From the NCBI RefSeq assembly GCF_000340215.1, contig NW_006921539.1, forward strand, positions 1,746,507-1,810,506: a stretch of 64,000 nucleotides of DNA, in the 5' to 3' direction. Positions within the stretch are counted from its first letter, which is position 1. The number at the start of each line of letters is the position of its first letter. Positions 32,436-43,585 of this stretch are shown here, piece by piece. Origin of the DNA: Pseudocercospora fijiensis CIRAD86. Its lineage: Eukaryota > Ascomycota > Dothideomycetes > Mycosphaerellales > Mycosphaerellaceae. Below the pieces are notes generated by a model that was not told where the DNA came from, did not search any database, and saw nothing but the letters and a program-made list of their open reading frames with translations. The translations under genes and the position numbers were made by a program.

Positions 32436-34519
32436 GCCCATAGAGCTTGCATAGCAGAGGTCCATTTCCAAGCTGCAGACTTGATGGATGTACATGATGT
32501 ACAATGGATGTAGAAAGGTCGACGGGACTAAACCCTCTTTCACGAAGAGGGGCGAGGACGCTCTTTACGAATGAAGAACTTTCGGAATAATGCTACAAGT
32601 AAATTATCCAAACTATCCGTGATCATTTGTGAATCGCAGAAGTTCGTATTCACCAGTCATGCTCTTTTCTTCACTCCCAGAATGTACGACTGGTCAACTT
32701 ATCGCATGGAAAGCTCCAGACCAGCCGGGCTGATCACCGAACAACACATGATAGTTCGGGAAGGTAAGCTACTCAGCCGCGTCCTTGCCATCTGAGTCAC
32801 AGCCTTGTATGCCTCACAAGAGGCAATCACGACTCACACATCAGCCAAACAACAGTTTTCACCAGCACACCATCTCAATCCTCCTCCTGATCCACGACCT
32901 CCACAAAATCTCATCTTCCCAATCCTCACAAGAACGTATACATCACAGCACACACAATCTTTTTTTCTCTCTTCTGGTTCGAGGGAAGAAGTTGCAAGTT
33001 GTGAAACAGCCGAGCCGCAAAAAAAAAAAAGAAAATTGACGAGAGCATCATCGACGAGACCAAGCCTTGATATGCAGAATAGGGGGGAAAGAAAAAGAGA
33101 GTGATGTGCAAGGTGAAAATAATCTTGAGAAGTTTATCGAATTGAAAGTGCGAAAATCTTTTTTTTTTGAGAAGTGGAAAAAGCGACCTTGCGGATATGG
33201 GGTCTATGTTCCAGGAGAAGAAGGTCTTTGGAATTATGAAAAGAGGAGGTTTAGGGATGAGAAGGTTTTTGGGAGGGAGAGGATGGGGAGCTGAGTAGAG
33301 ATCATTGATGATGGGATGAAGTTGATGGGTATTCTAGCGTCGCTTTTCACGTTATTACGTATTCTAGCGTGGTTGGCATGCTAGACGATCAATCACCCCT
33401 TCCCTTCCTTTCCCTTCCAATTGGTTGTCGGCTACACGGGAGAACGTGGCCGTCGGATATCGCTGAGGGCTTTGGACGTCGTGCATCATGGTTTTCGCTG
33501 GCGGTCGAGGACTCGTCGAGTTCATCTTGGTGGAGAATGAACCGACAATTCCTTTTTGCTGCGCTGCAAGGAGAACAGCTCCAGCATCGTACAATGTCTC
33601 TGCTTGAGCTACCAGCCAGCCGAGCTGATCCACCGGGCTTGCGACTTGCTGCAAACCGGAGGTGTACCGTCACTCCGACGCGTAGCTCATACTATTGAAA
33701 GCGTCCCGCGACGAGCATTTCTTGCAGATCGTCAACGCGTATTTCCAACGAGATGACCTTGAAATGATTGGCATTATTCGAAACCCTGTTATCGCGAACA
33801 GTGTCATACATCTACACTTCCAACCCGACCGGTTACAATGCCTCGCGTTCAAACGATGGAATGCGGACTCAAGAAGCGCAATGAAGGGCCGTCGGGGGAA
33901 ACCCTCCAAGCCGTAGGCGTGTTTCGCTGGATACTGAGCTATGGAATGACGAGGTGCGCATTAGCTGCGCACTAGACAACGCAAAGCCAAGTCCCTGTAT
34001 CGCAGCAATTGAGCATCATCTGGCCGGAAGATGGCGGCTTTACCGATTGTAACGCTTTCGTTGGCGGTGTTGACGTGTACGGAATGTCAGCCGCCAAGCG
34101 CGGTTTTTCGTGGAGAGGGCAGCGGGAGGAGGAAGTGGACGCTCGTTGTCATGAGTCGCCGAAGCTGAGCTTATAGTCGTGCTTCTCTGCACTGTCGCTG
34201 TGGACGACCAACAGATGGCATCGCTTCAATCGTGGGAAGAAGTTTCCTTCAATATTCATTCTGAGGATGTGTGCCAGTACCAACCAGCACGTCCGTTGCA
34301 CTTTGGTCACATGCAGTTGCTTGGCTGATACCTATTCGAACGCGCGGAGCCTCCGGCACGAGCGGAGCAATGTGACGCGCGTGTACTATGACAGGTCTCA
34401 AGATAATTATTGTTGCCGGATGCAGACCGCCATTTGAGTAGGGATGGAATGTAGAGGAAGCAGATGGCGTAGGGTGCGGTGCGTTCGTACATGTGTTGCA
34501 AGGGCCATGCAAAGTTGAG
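32436..34519. other. Long intergenic region with no supported gene
   Basis: Short frames occur on both strands, but none shows a domain, a repeat or consistent codon use. A tract of twelve or so A lies near 33020. The end of BUB2 lies at 34520. Confidence 0.4.
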
Positions 34520-35653
34520 TTATTTTGCGTGATTTAGCATTTGCTCGTACAGATGATCGGGGATCTTCCGCGCGAAGTTGACCGTATAGTCGATCACCTT
34601 GCGTGCTCGCAACGGCTTGAAGTCTGGTTTGGGTCTGGCCGATGTTAGCCGCATTCTAGCCGAAGACAATATCTCGCACACTTACGTTGGACTATTCAAA
34701 AGAGAGTCACGAATCAGCACCAGCTGCGAGACTATGCAGAGCAGATTAAGATGCGGTCCAAAAGCGAACAGAAAGTCCCACAGCTGCAGGACTTCCGGCA
34801 AGGGCGGGGTGCAAGCGCACAAGGTGAGCACACTTGGAAAGGCGTAGATCTCTGCTTTCATGCCTTTGGAAGTCAGATGCGACGCGAGCTTCGGATCCAC
34901 GATGCTCAAGATGTGGTCCACGAGGGCAAGGCCTTTGTGCACGCCATCCATACTGCCGCGCACGTAGCCCGGACACTCGAAATTGATGTAGCGATCAAAG
35001 GCGGCAAAAGCCTCAGCTTCGCTGCGGGCAGCGTAGAGGAAGGGCGCGGCCATGACATTCATGCCCTGCACATAGCCGATGTGTGCAGTAGGCTCTCCAG
35101 CTTCAGAGCCATCGGTGCCAGTGACTGAGCCCAGGCCGTGGCGCGTGCTCACTGAGGCTGGTGAATGGAAGATGTTCTCGCTGCCATCGAGGCTTTTGGG
35201 CAAGGCCAAGGTGGGAGGGGACATCCATCCCTTGACGCGAGCTTCATCCAGCTCGTGCAGTTTCCAGGCGACGGCATTCAGCACTCGCGTCAGGCTGTTT
35301 TCGGTGACGCGTCGACGAAATAGAGGATCGGTGGTGAGGGTGCGGAAAGTGTCATTCCTGATCTTGGCGTAGGCGGGTGATGCTCCCTGTTTGACCAAGT
35401 CCAGGTATTTGCTCGTCGGCAATGGCGGGGCGTTGAGCAGAATGAGCCAGACGTAGATTCGCAATTCTGACTAGAGGGACGTCAGCCGAGCAGGTCGGGA
35501 GGCAGAGGTAGTTGTCTTGGCTGGTCATCGCACCATGCCATCGCTGTTTGAGGGCACGCCGTCGAGCAGAATGACGCGGCGCAGCTCGTCGAGGCCGGCG
35601 ATGCGGTCGCCATTGTCGGGCGCCTTTTGCAGGAGTTGGTCGAGGTGGGTCAT
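34520..35653 (-). CDS. BUB2: Mitotic-exit GTPase-activating protein, TBC domain (Bub2/Cdc16)
   Basis: Bub2 (Cdc16 in fission yeast) forms with Bfa1/Byr4 the GAP for the Tem1/Spg1 GTPase, holding back mitotic exit and septation at spindle poles. 339 residues in three exons: 35653-35534, 35470-34686 and 34634-34520; the introns are 63 and 51 bp. The TBC domain has the Arg-finger motif IRNDTFRT (Arg83) and the Gln-finger YVQG (Gln175). Other family features are GYVQGMNVMAAPFLY and FPSVLTLCACTPPLPEVLQLWDF. A loop of about 40 residues (124-168) between the two fingers is longer than expected. The last exon supplies the basic C-terminus KPLRARKVIDYTVNFARKIP. The start is the ATG that opens MTHLDQLL. 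Confidence 0.9.
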
Positions 35654-37196
35654 GTTGGGCGCGGGCGGGGGCGGCAGTAGATGTAGCAGTATGATATGAT
35701 GGTGTCCGATCAGTCGCGTCAAGTCGGTTCTGTCGAAGCGATGTGCCGACGCGTCGTCGCGTGCGAGTGCGAGGTGTTGATGACCTCCTTCTTTCTGTGC
35801 ACCGCCAAGCTGATCGGACATGTGACACGGACACGGACACGGACACGGACACGTCCCCTTCTGAACTTTCACGAGAGTTACATACTCTTGTTGCCAATTA
35901 GACATGGGGTCCCTCACCGCTGCGACCGCGATACCGTTACTTCTGAGGCCCACGAGCCACGACCGTCGACCTCCACGCATCAACATGACACCAAGACCGC
36001 GATGCCGTATTCCACCACGGAATGCTTCGTCCGCGCGATGTCGACACTCTGCAGCGACGGCGAAATGGAATGCAGACAACAACGCCGCGGCGCTCGTGCT
36101 CCTGCTCTCGCCGCCGACACCAGCCTGATCAGTGATGCGCCTGATTATGCTTTATACTTCCTGCGCTTCCGGCTGCCACCCTGATCTTACGAGGCACCTG
36201 ATTCTAATTATTGCCGTGGCGAGGCATGTTCATCACAAAGCTTGCCTGGTCCTCCACGGAATGCTTGTTATGATGATTGACACAACGGTGAGAAGAGACG
36301 AGACTCCAAAGAACGACCAGACATCTTGACCGCACGCGCGTTTCTCCCACGCCCACATAGATCGAATCAGTGCCTTCACCCACGCCGCCTTGCCTTTGGA
36401 GGCCGTTGTGATTGGAGAACAATGGTGCAATGCAATGGAATGCACGCGACCCTTGGCGCACGTGTTCTTTGTTCAGCACTGAGCGCGCTGCCGACGAGCC
36501 ATTTATTGCGTGCTCATGCTAAGCCGTTTCCCTGCGACACTAGACCCGCTCTTCATTCAACCGCAATGCGATGATGCGTGAAATAATAATTATTGCCCTC
36601 CTCGACGACACCTCCCACGCGTGATGACGCCCGAGGAAAAACCAATCTCTGGCGTCCCGTCATCACTCATCTGCCCTGCAGAGCACTGCTGGATCACAGC
36701 TGCTGCTGCAAGATAGAATACAAGTCCCTGCCTGCTCGCCAATCTCATCAGCCTCGAGGCTCGAGCATTCTTTTGCATTCACCAGCCCTGATCACACCAT
36801 CAATCCTCCAGCTTGCTCATTCGCTGCAGGCCGGCGAATCCAAGTCGATCGCCAACGACGCCTAGACCTACCCATCCGAGCCTTTGGAATTGCTTTTGGA
36901 CTGTCGTGATTCTTCGCAACTGCCCTCATCAGAACTCTGACTGGCAACCGCTTGCTGCCACCCTGCCACGGCCGCCGCACAATTCTAATTCTACCAATCC
37001 GGGCCCTCCTAGATCGTGCCTTCCTGCACGAGGCTGCATTGTTGTTATTCGCTTGCCTGAAGGTGGCGTATCTGTTCCAGAAGTCTTCTCCGGTCTAGAA
37101 TAGCGCTCCGACCCAGTCTCGACGTTGGGCTCACATATCACCACTTCTTGACCCTCTCCGATTCCTGGGCCCACTTTGCTGCGCTTCTCCAACAAC
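35654..37196. other. Divergent promoter region of BUB2 and the sulfate permease
   Basis: 1.5 kb between two divergent starts. It holds a hexamer microsatellite (35825-35859) and otherwise only shadow frames. Regulatory sites for sulfur control may lie here, but I cannot point to one. Confidence 0.45.
35825..35859. repeat. Hexanucleotide microsatellite (ACACGG)n
   Basis: Almost six consecutive copies of ACACGG, the last ending in ACACG. It lies about 170 bp upstream of the BUB2 start codon. Confidence 0.9.
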
Positions 37197-39756
37197 ATGG
37201 CATCTGCCAGAACCAAGCTTGGCCACGGCCTGGCCAAAGTGCTTGGTATCAAGCTGGAGTACCGCAATGACTCTCCAGCGTCTAAGCTGTCACGGGGAGA
37301 GTCCGTGTTCTCGGTTGACAGCGGCGACAGCTACGTCGAAGAGGAACCGACAGCCTCCGAGTGGTTGCGCTCTGTCATTCCACGTGGACATGACCTTTTG
37401 CAATACTTCCACAACCTCTTCCCCTTCACCCACTGGATCGGTCGATACAACCTACAATGGCTTGCAGGAGATTTGGTCGCTGGTATCACTGTCGGCGCCG
37501 TCGTCGTCCCCCAGAGTATGGCATACGCAAAGCTTGCGGAGCTTGCTCCGGAATACGGTCTTTACTCATCCTTCATGGGTGTCCTGATTTACTGGTTCTT
37601 CGCCACCTCCAAAGACATCACTATTGGTGTAAGCACGAACAAAGCCCGTCGCTTGCTCTCCCACTGACACAGTCTAGCCCGTCGCAGTCATGTCCACGAT
37701 TGTCGGCAACGTCGTGCTGAAAGTGCAGAAAGAAGCACCCGACATCGATCCTGCAACCGTCGCTCGCGCCCTGGCCATTATCGCTGGTGGCATTGTCTGC
37801 TTTATTGGCCTCATACGCGCTGGTTGGCTGGTGGAGCTCATCTCGCTCACTTCTATCTCTGCATTCATGACGGGTTCTGCCATCAACATTGCAGTCGGCC
37901 AAGTACCAGGCTTGATGGGCATCTCGAAAGCCCATGTCAACAATAGGGCATCGACATATCTTGTCGTTATCAACACACTCAAGAACCTGGGACACACCAA
38001 GCTGGACGCCGCCCTCGGCTTGACCGCCCTGACGATGCTTTATCTCATTCGAGCGACATTCAACTATCTGGCACGAAAGCAACCCAACCGCAAGAAGATT
38101 TGGTTCTTCTGCAACACTCTTCGCACTGCCTTCGTCATCCTTCTGTACACTCTGATCAGCTGGCTGATGAACCTACATTTGAAGAAACACAATCCCAAGA
38201 ACTCTCCTATCGCCATCCTCGGCGAGGTCCCACGAGGCTTCAAGCATGCCGGAGTCCCGACGGTCAACAGCGAGATCGTCAGCTACTTTGCGAGTGAGAT
38301 TCCGGCCTCCGTCATCGTACTTCTCATCGAACACATCTCGATCTCGAAGTCCTTTGGCAGAGTCAACAACTATGTTATCGACCCATCCCAGGAACTGGTG
38401 GCCATTGGCGTTACAAACCTGCTTGGGCCTTTCGTTGGCGCATATCCTGCGACTGGCTCATTCTCGCGAACTGCCATCAAATCCAAGGCCGGTGTACGCA
38501 CTCCGTTCGCAGGTGTCATCACCGCTCTTGTGGTGCTTCTGGCCATCTACGCTCTGACAGCAGTGTTCTTCTACATTCCAAGCGCAGCTCTCAGTGCGGT
38601 CATCATCCATGCTGTTGGCGATCTCATCACCCCACCGAACACTGTCTACCAATTCTGGCGCGTCTCGCCGGTAGAGATGATCATCTTCTTTGCTGGTGTC
38701 ATCGTCACAGTCTTTTCAACCATCGAGATCGGCGTCTACGTCACGATTGCATCTTCCATGGCTCTGTTCCTCTTCAGAGCGTTCAAGGCGCAAGGCCGCT
38801 TCCTTGGTCGCGTCAAGGTCCACTCGGTCATAGGCGACCATCTAGTCGAGGGACAGGAAGGCAAGCCTGGGAACGTGTCTATTGGAGCCGAAAATGATCC
38901 AGATAAGTCAGCTCGCAATGTTTTCCTGCCGATCAACCATGGTGACGGTTCGAACCCGAACATTCACGCCGAACATCCTTACCCGGGAGTTTTCATCTAC
39001 CGCTTCTCGGAGGGGTTCAACTACCCCAATGCAAACCACTATCTTGACTACATGACTGATGTCATTTTCAAGGAGACCCAAAGGACGGACCCTCACAGTT
39101 ATCCAAGACCTGGCGATCGACCTTGGAATGACCCTGGTCCGAGACGTGGCAAAGAAGTCGCTGTTGATGATCACCGGCCGACTCTGAAAGCTATCATCAT
39201 CGACATGTCCTCTGTGAACAACGTTGATCTCACATCTGTCCAAAACTTGATCGATGTCAGGAACCAGCTTGATAGGCATGCATCGCCGGATCGTGTGCAG
39301 TGGCACTTTGCCTGCATCAACAATCGTTGGACGAAGCGTGCCCTTGCGTCTGCTGGCTTTGGGTACCCATCTGTTGACGGCGATGACGGTTTCTCACGAT
39401 GGAAGCCAATTTTCAGCGTTGCTGAACTCGGTGGATCGTCCAGCGCTGCAGCGGCAGCAGAGGACAAGCAGAACCGAGACATTCAGCGCCATAACACGAA
39501 GGATGTTGAGACTGGTAACCGGGAGGTGGACAGTATCAACCCATCTGACAGCGGTGCCAGCGACATTGACCGCCAGCTGAACAAGTCTCAAGCCTACAAC
39601 ACGACGAACGTCAAGGTTGCCGTGGTACAAGGCTTGAACCGGCCATTCTTCCACATTGACATCACCAGCGCGCTCCAGTCCGCGATTCACAACATTGAAG
39701 TCCACGCAGGGAAACACCATCACGCCGACCACGCGATCAAGGCGATCTCGGATTAG
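37197..39756 (+). CDS. Sulfate permease, SulP/SLC26 family with STAS domain
   Basis: A plasma-membrane sulfate transporter like yeast SUL1/2 and Neurospora CYS-14, the entry point of sulfur assimilation. 836 residues in two exons (37197-37628 and 37678-39756) joined so that DITIG runs into PVAVMST, the conserved SulP motif. The 49-bp intron has GTAAGC and TCTAG ends. The N-terminus is cytosolic; the transport core starts at DLVAGITVGAVVVPQSMAYAKLA with 10-12 or more membrane segments, including GLYSSFMG, AYPATGSFSRTAI and FFYIPSAALSAVI. The STAS domain (about 640 onward: AIIIDMSSVNNVDLTSVQNL) is split by a Ser/Ala-rich linker (AELGGSSSAAAAAEDK) before a final segment. The start codon is the first true ATG. 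Confidence 0.93.
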
Positions 39757-40181
39757 AGGCGGCGATTTGTACTCTGTATTCTGATATATTTGACGGCCTC
39801 TTAGAGCCGTGATTCTATACATTTGATACCAATTGAGCAATGAAGACATTACACGTCCAAACTTCGTATTCGTTTTGCTTCTTGTCAGCATCCTTGTCCC
39901 TTGCACGTACCCATGCGACATGCCGATAGCCTGAGGCCCTGAGTCGTACGCCAAGCATTCCTGGCCAGTTCGCGCCAGGAGCTGTCAGCTCTCCGCAGAG
40001 CTTCGACCTTCTCCTGATGACCGTCACAGGCTTTCGTTTCGCATATTGACTACAAGGAAATTACCATAAGACTTCGCCTGGACTCTTCCTTTGGAGAATT
40101 AGAGGTGACCTTCCTACAATCTGGAGACTTCGACCCCTCTTTCCAGGCCCAAGCAGCTTCACTGTCCGCCCGGTACGGAGT
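39757..40181. other. Intergenic region after the sulfate permease
   Basis: No gene seen. It should hold the permease 3' end and the promoter of the small gene at 40182. Confidence 0.4.
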
Positions 40182-40590
40182 ATGGCTTCGAACAACGACG
40201 AAAAAAGTCACGAAACCCCAATCTCACCAGTCACTTCTAAGGCGCCCGAGCTTACGCTCTCAATCGCATCTATCAATAATGAGCCCGTAGAGCTCGATAG
40301 CACGCCTGCATCTCCCGAAACCCTTCGGCTTGCGCGACGAGGGTCCAAAGCTACGGCTCTGGAGGCTATAGAAGCAGATCCACGGTTGAGTCCTGCTGAG
40401 AAAAAGGTATGACCCGCAGAACGGCTCATGCGCAATGCTCACAGCTCTTTAGCGACGTGCTCAACAGATCCTAAATCGTCAAGCCGATCCTGCCGTGCTA
40501 GTCGACATTCCGCAGACACCACAGGCTGAGGAGCTTGAAAAGGCCGGTGCGACGAGAGACGATTCCGGAGATGCTACCACTTCGAGATAG
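40182..40590 (+). CDS. Small disordered hypothetical protein, two exons
   Basis: 115 residues: exon 1 40182-40406, exon 2 40468-40590, with a 61-bp intron beginning GTATGA and ending AACAG. Splicing continues the frame from SPAEKK into ILNRQADPAVLVDIPQTP and a natural stop, which would be unlikely by chance. The protein is rich in Ser, Pro, Glu and Ala with no membrane segment. A short segment (RLARRGSKATALEAIEADPR) looks helical and could be the conserved part. I do not recognise it. Confidence 0.6.
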
Positions 40591-40931
40591 CGATCATGAT
40601 GCCTTGTACCGGTAGCCAAAACATGAAAATGAGATATTCAAGTTGAACCTCACCAGGCGTTCGGGGCTTTCCAGTGTCAGACCAGCGGCGGTCAACGAAC
40701 CAAGATTGGGTGTAGAACGCCCAGCCTAGCAAGGCGCTGTGTTGTGAACACAATCCAGAATGCGTTCACCTTGAGATCCAGACTAGGCTCGATGGATATA
40801 TGCCTTTGTGCAATTTCTCATTGTCCTGACGCAACGAGCTTGAGCACGACGTATGCTTTCTTTGTTGACTTCTAGATTTCCTATTCGCCATTTGATGATC
40901 TCCTGACGCTTCAATAGATGGCAATCTCAGC
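40591..40931. other. Intergenic region before the 786-codon gene
   Basis: No gene seen. An ATG at 40919 lies out of frame just upstream of the next start codon and could act as an upstream start. Confidence 0.35.
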
Positions 40932-43292
40932 ATGTACGTGGATGCGAGGCCGGCATCGACATTCAAACCAAATCCTGCTTGGAATATGCCGTCCGGGCTC
41001 CTCAAGCAGCCTCCAAGTGGAAATTCAGGCTCGCCATCCCCGACGACTACGAACCAATACCCGAAATTGCCGAGTGCGGCATCTTTTCAATTCTCGTTCA
41101 GCACTGAGAATCAGGCGGTACCGTCATTTCAGGCATTCTTGAGGCAAACGCCACCGCTCGAGCACGACCCAAATAAGCCACTTCCACCAACCCCGGTGCG
41201 CAAGGACTCTACTACATCTGCCAATACCTCAATTGGAAGGAGATCTTCAAGCGTCTACAGTCGTACTCCTAGCCAGTGGGCCACAGACTCGAACCGATCG
41301 TGGAGGACGGAAGACCTTGATGATGACTTTCCTCTCGCACACCACAGGCCTATTGCGTATAGTATCAGCACTCCTGATCTTTTGAGCAGGATATCTGGTC
41401 AATTGCTCGAGCCACGTGTATTTTCGCCGCTCATCAATACTCCTTCTCCAACTCTAAGCGCAGTGACGGATCCTACCTCGCCTACTCACTCAAGGCCTGT
41501 AACTACACTTCTTCCACCAGCAGTAATTCCTCCAATTGGCTCGAAGAGAAAGATAGAGACGGTATCCCTGGAGAAAGCGAAAGAAGCAAGAGATGCTCCC
41601 GGTGCGGTGCGACTGCTCCCAGAAGAGCTTCGAGCTCAGACTGTCGAGAGAGGGAGATTGCACGGGCATGTGCGCATGGCTACTTTGGAGGCACTGGGAG
41701 GGGTGCACACACCTGTGGCCCCGCCTCTCTTCACGGTCGCAACTTTGGTGGACAATCAAGGTAGGCAAAGACTGCTCTCGACGCCGCTGGCTACACCCTC
41801 TGTCAGCACTTCGCATCAAGAGTTCCCATTTCCTGCACCCAGCAAGGCGCCCTATGAGAATTCATTTCATGTCGGGACGGGACCCGTGAGGTCTATGGTG
41901 CCGCCTGTCGCTGAGGAGCGAAGACAATCTACAGAGGACAGGCAGCACGCAGCCCTCGTGGACGATGCTGAACGTGGACGGCGGCAAGAGAGGGGACGGA
42001 GGAGCCGACAGTACACTAATGAATCGCCCAAGGCAGCAAGGAGCTCCTCCAGCGTCGGGACTTACCAATTTGACCGCGAAGGTGAACCTCGCAATTTGGT
42101 CGACCAGTGCAATGCACTTCTGGCCCAGCAATACAGGCCCTCTGAATCTCCGAACTATGACTCGGACGACAGTATCAGCACGCATATGAAAATGGTACCG
42201 CAGCCACTATTCATGGGTAAGCAGCCTGCTCGGAAGTCAGGTGCGCTTCGTGGTAGTCCTGGTGGCGCTACGTCCGGGTCCACTTCGCACAGAAGGACGA
42301 AGAGCGAGGAGTCCATTCATTCCAGTAGCTTCCCTCTTCGGATCTCACCTACTCCGTCGTCATTGTATAATCGGGGTAGCGGAGGGAGCACGACTGGAAT
42401 GATACCTATCTCGCCGCCCACAAACATTAGCGACACGTCGCCTCAAGCTCTGAATGCCGCAACATCGATACCGATACCAAGGACACCTGGATCGCCGACG
42501 CAGGCCAGAAAGCATAAAGATCGTAAGAATAGCCGAGAATCACAGTTCTACCCGCACGTAATGCGACGTGCAAGCTCGAAAAAGAGCGAGCTCGAAAAGA
42601 CTAAGGCAAGCATCGATGGCAATGCCGGAACTGCTCAACTTCCCGGCCTGAAGTTGCTCCCCCCAGAAATCGTAGCAGCGCAACCAAAGACCGCAGTCAA
42701 AACGCCAGATGTGACACCAATGTCACCTCTCGGAAGCAATCCAGTCAAATCCAGTCTTCACAAGAAGAGCCCAAGCAACGGCAGCTCAGAAAAGAGCAAG
42801 AAGACTATCTACGAGCGCGTAAAGGGCGTAACGCGGCACGGCAGACGACGCTCTTCCGACATTCGAGGCGCTTCACCCGTGTCATCAAAAGCTTCGCCCA
42901 CATCACCGCATTTGTACCCCAGCCCGGTCAAATCTCATGACATGTCTCTCGGCGGGGCGGATTTCGATGATGCTAGATCTCCTCCTCTGACGCCCAGCCG
43001 CACCAAAGTTTCGCATGTTGCGCTACCTGCTCGGGCGCTTGATGGCAGTAAAGCTGGACTGAGTGATGATGGTGAGGAAAGTTTGAATTCTAGGAGACCG
43101 AGTCTTTTTGGGACTTTCCAGGCCAGGTGGAGTGAGAATAAGGCGCAGAGGAGGAGGCTTCAGCTTAAGAAGTTGATTGCGGTTGTGCCGAATATTGGCG
43201 GACCGACGGGTGGTGATGGGAGGGAGGGAGCGAGTGCGAGTGCGAGTGCGACTGGCGGGAAGAAGATGGATGGTGATCAACAATGGATGTGA
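40932..43292 (+). CDS. Large disordered hypothetical protein
   Basis: A 786-residue intronless frame, mostly low complexity and rich in Ser, Pro, Thr and Arg. It has many possible phosphorylation sites: RRSSSVYSRTPSQW, RRTKSEESIHSSSFPLR and RRASSKKSELEK. There are repeated proline motifs such as KPLPPTPVR (a possible SH3 ligand) and several STPDL/TPRSP-like stretches. A basic segment near the C-terminus (KKTIYERVKGVTRHGRRRSS, then AQRRRLQLKKLIAVVP) could bind nucleic acid or membrane. It resembles fungal scaffold or cell-wall/polarity regulators only in composition; I make no function claim. Confidence 0.7.
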   Translation: MYVDARPASTFKPNPAWNMPSGLLKQPPSGNSGSPSPTTTNQYPKLPSAASFQFSFSTENQAVPSFQAFLRQTPPLEHDPNKPLPPTPVRKDSTTSANTSIGRRSSSVYSRTPSQWATDSNRSWRTEDLDDDFPLAHHRPIAYSISTPDLLSRISGQLLEPRVFSPLINTPSPTLSAVTDPTSPTHSRPVTTLLPPAVIPPIGSKRKIETVSLEKAKEARDAPGAVRLLPEELRAQTVERGRLHGHVRMATLEALGGVHTPVAPPLFTVATLVDNQGRQRLLSTPLATPSVSTSHQEFPFPAPSKAPYENSFHVGTGPVRSMVPPVAEERRQSTEDRQHAALVDDAERGRRQERGRRSRQYTNESPKAARSSSSVGTYQFDREGEPRNLVDQCNALLAQQYRPSESPNYDSDDSISTHMKMVPQPLFMGKQPARKSGALRGSPGGATSGSTSHRRTKSEESIHSSSFPLRISPTPSSLYNRGSGGSTTGMIPISPPTNISDTSPQALNAATSIPIPRTPGSPTQARKHKDRKNSRESQFYPHVMRRASSKKSELEKTKASIDGNAGTAQLPGLKLLPPEIVAAQPKTAVKTPDVTPMSPLGSNPVKSSLHKKSPSNGSSEKSKKTIYERVKGVTRHGRRRSSDIRGASPVSSKASPTSPHLYPSPVKSHDMSLGGADFDDARSPPLTPSRTKVSHVALPARALDGSKAGLSDDGEESLNSRRPSLFGTFQARWSENKAQRRRLQLKKLIAVVPNIGGPTGGDGREGASASASATGGKKMDGDQQWM

Positions 43293-43585
43293 GGGCGAGG
43301 GAATATATATATATATACTAGTATCGGGGCCCGCGAATATAGATAGATATGTATGCATGTGAGAGTGCAACTAGCGTGAAGGAGTACTGTATGGTGTTGT
43401 CGCAATGCGGCACCTTCCAAAGCGGCTAGCACCTGCGCGCACCCCTGCATCCTCTAGGAACCTTGATGGATTCGCGGCATGCACGTTTACGCGCATGGTA
43501 TTGGACGGGATGGTCGAGAATGGAGAATCGCTCACTTCATGTTCCCCTCGCTGAGCAGTGAGCACAGCGAGCGCAAGCAGTCAGC

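Noticed and set aside
33067..33294. A Lys/Glu/Arg-rich 75-codon frame
   Set aside because: Purine-rich low-complexity DNA produces such frames by chance; no start context, domain or splice evidence.
35825..35859. Interstitial telomere repeat
   Set aside because: The hexamer ACACGG/CCGTGT is not the fungal TTAGGG repeat; it is an ordinary microsatellite.
35525..36082. Minus-strand frame extending BUB2 far upstream with a Cys-Pro repeat
   Set aside because: The extension is a translation of the ACACGG microsatellite; family alignment favours the ATG at 35653.
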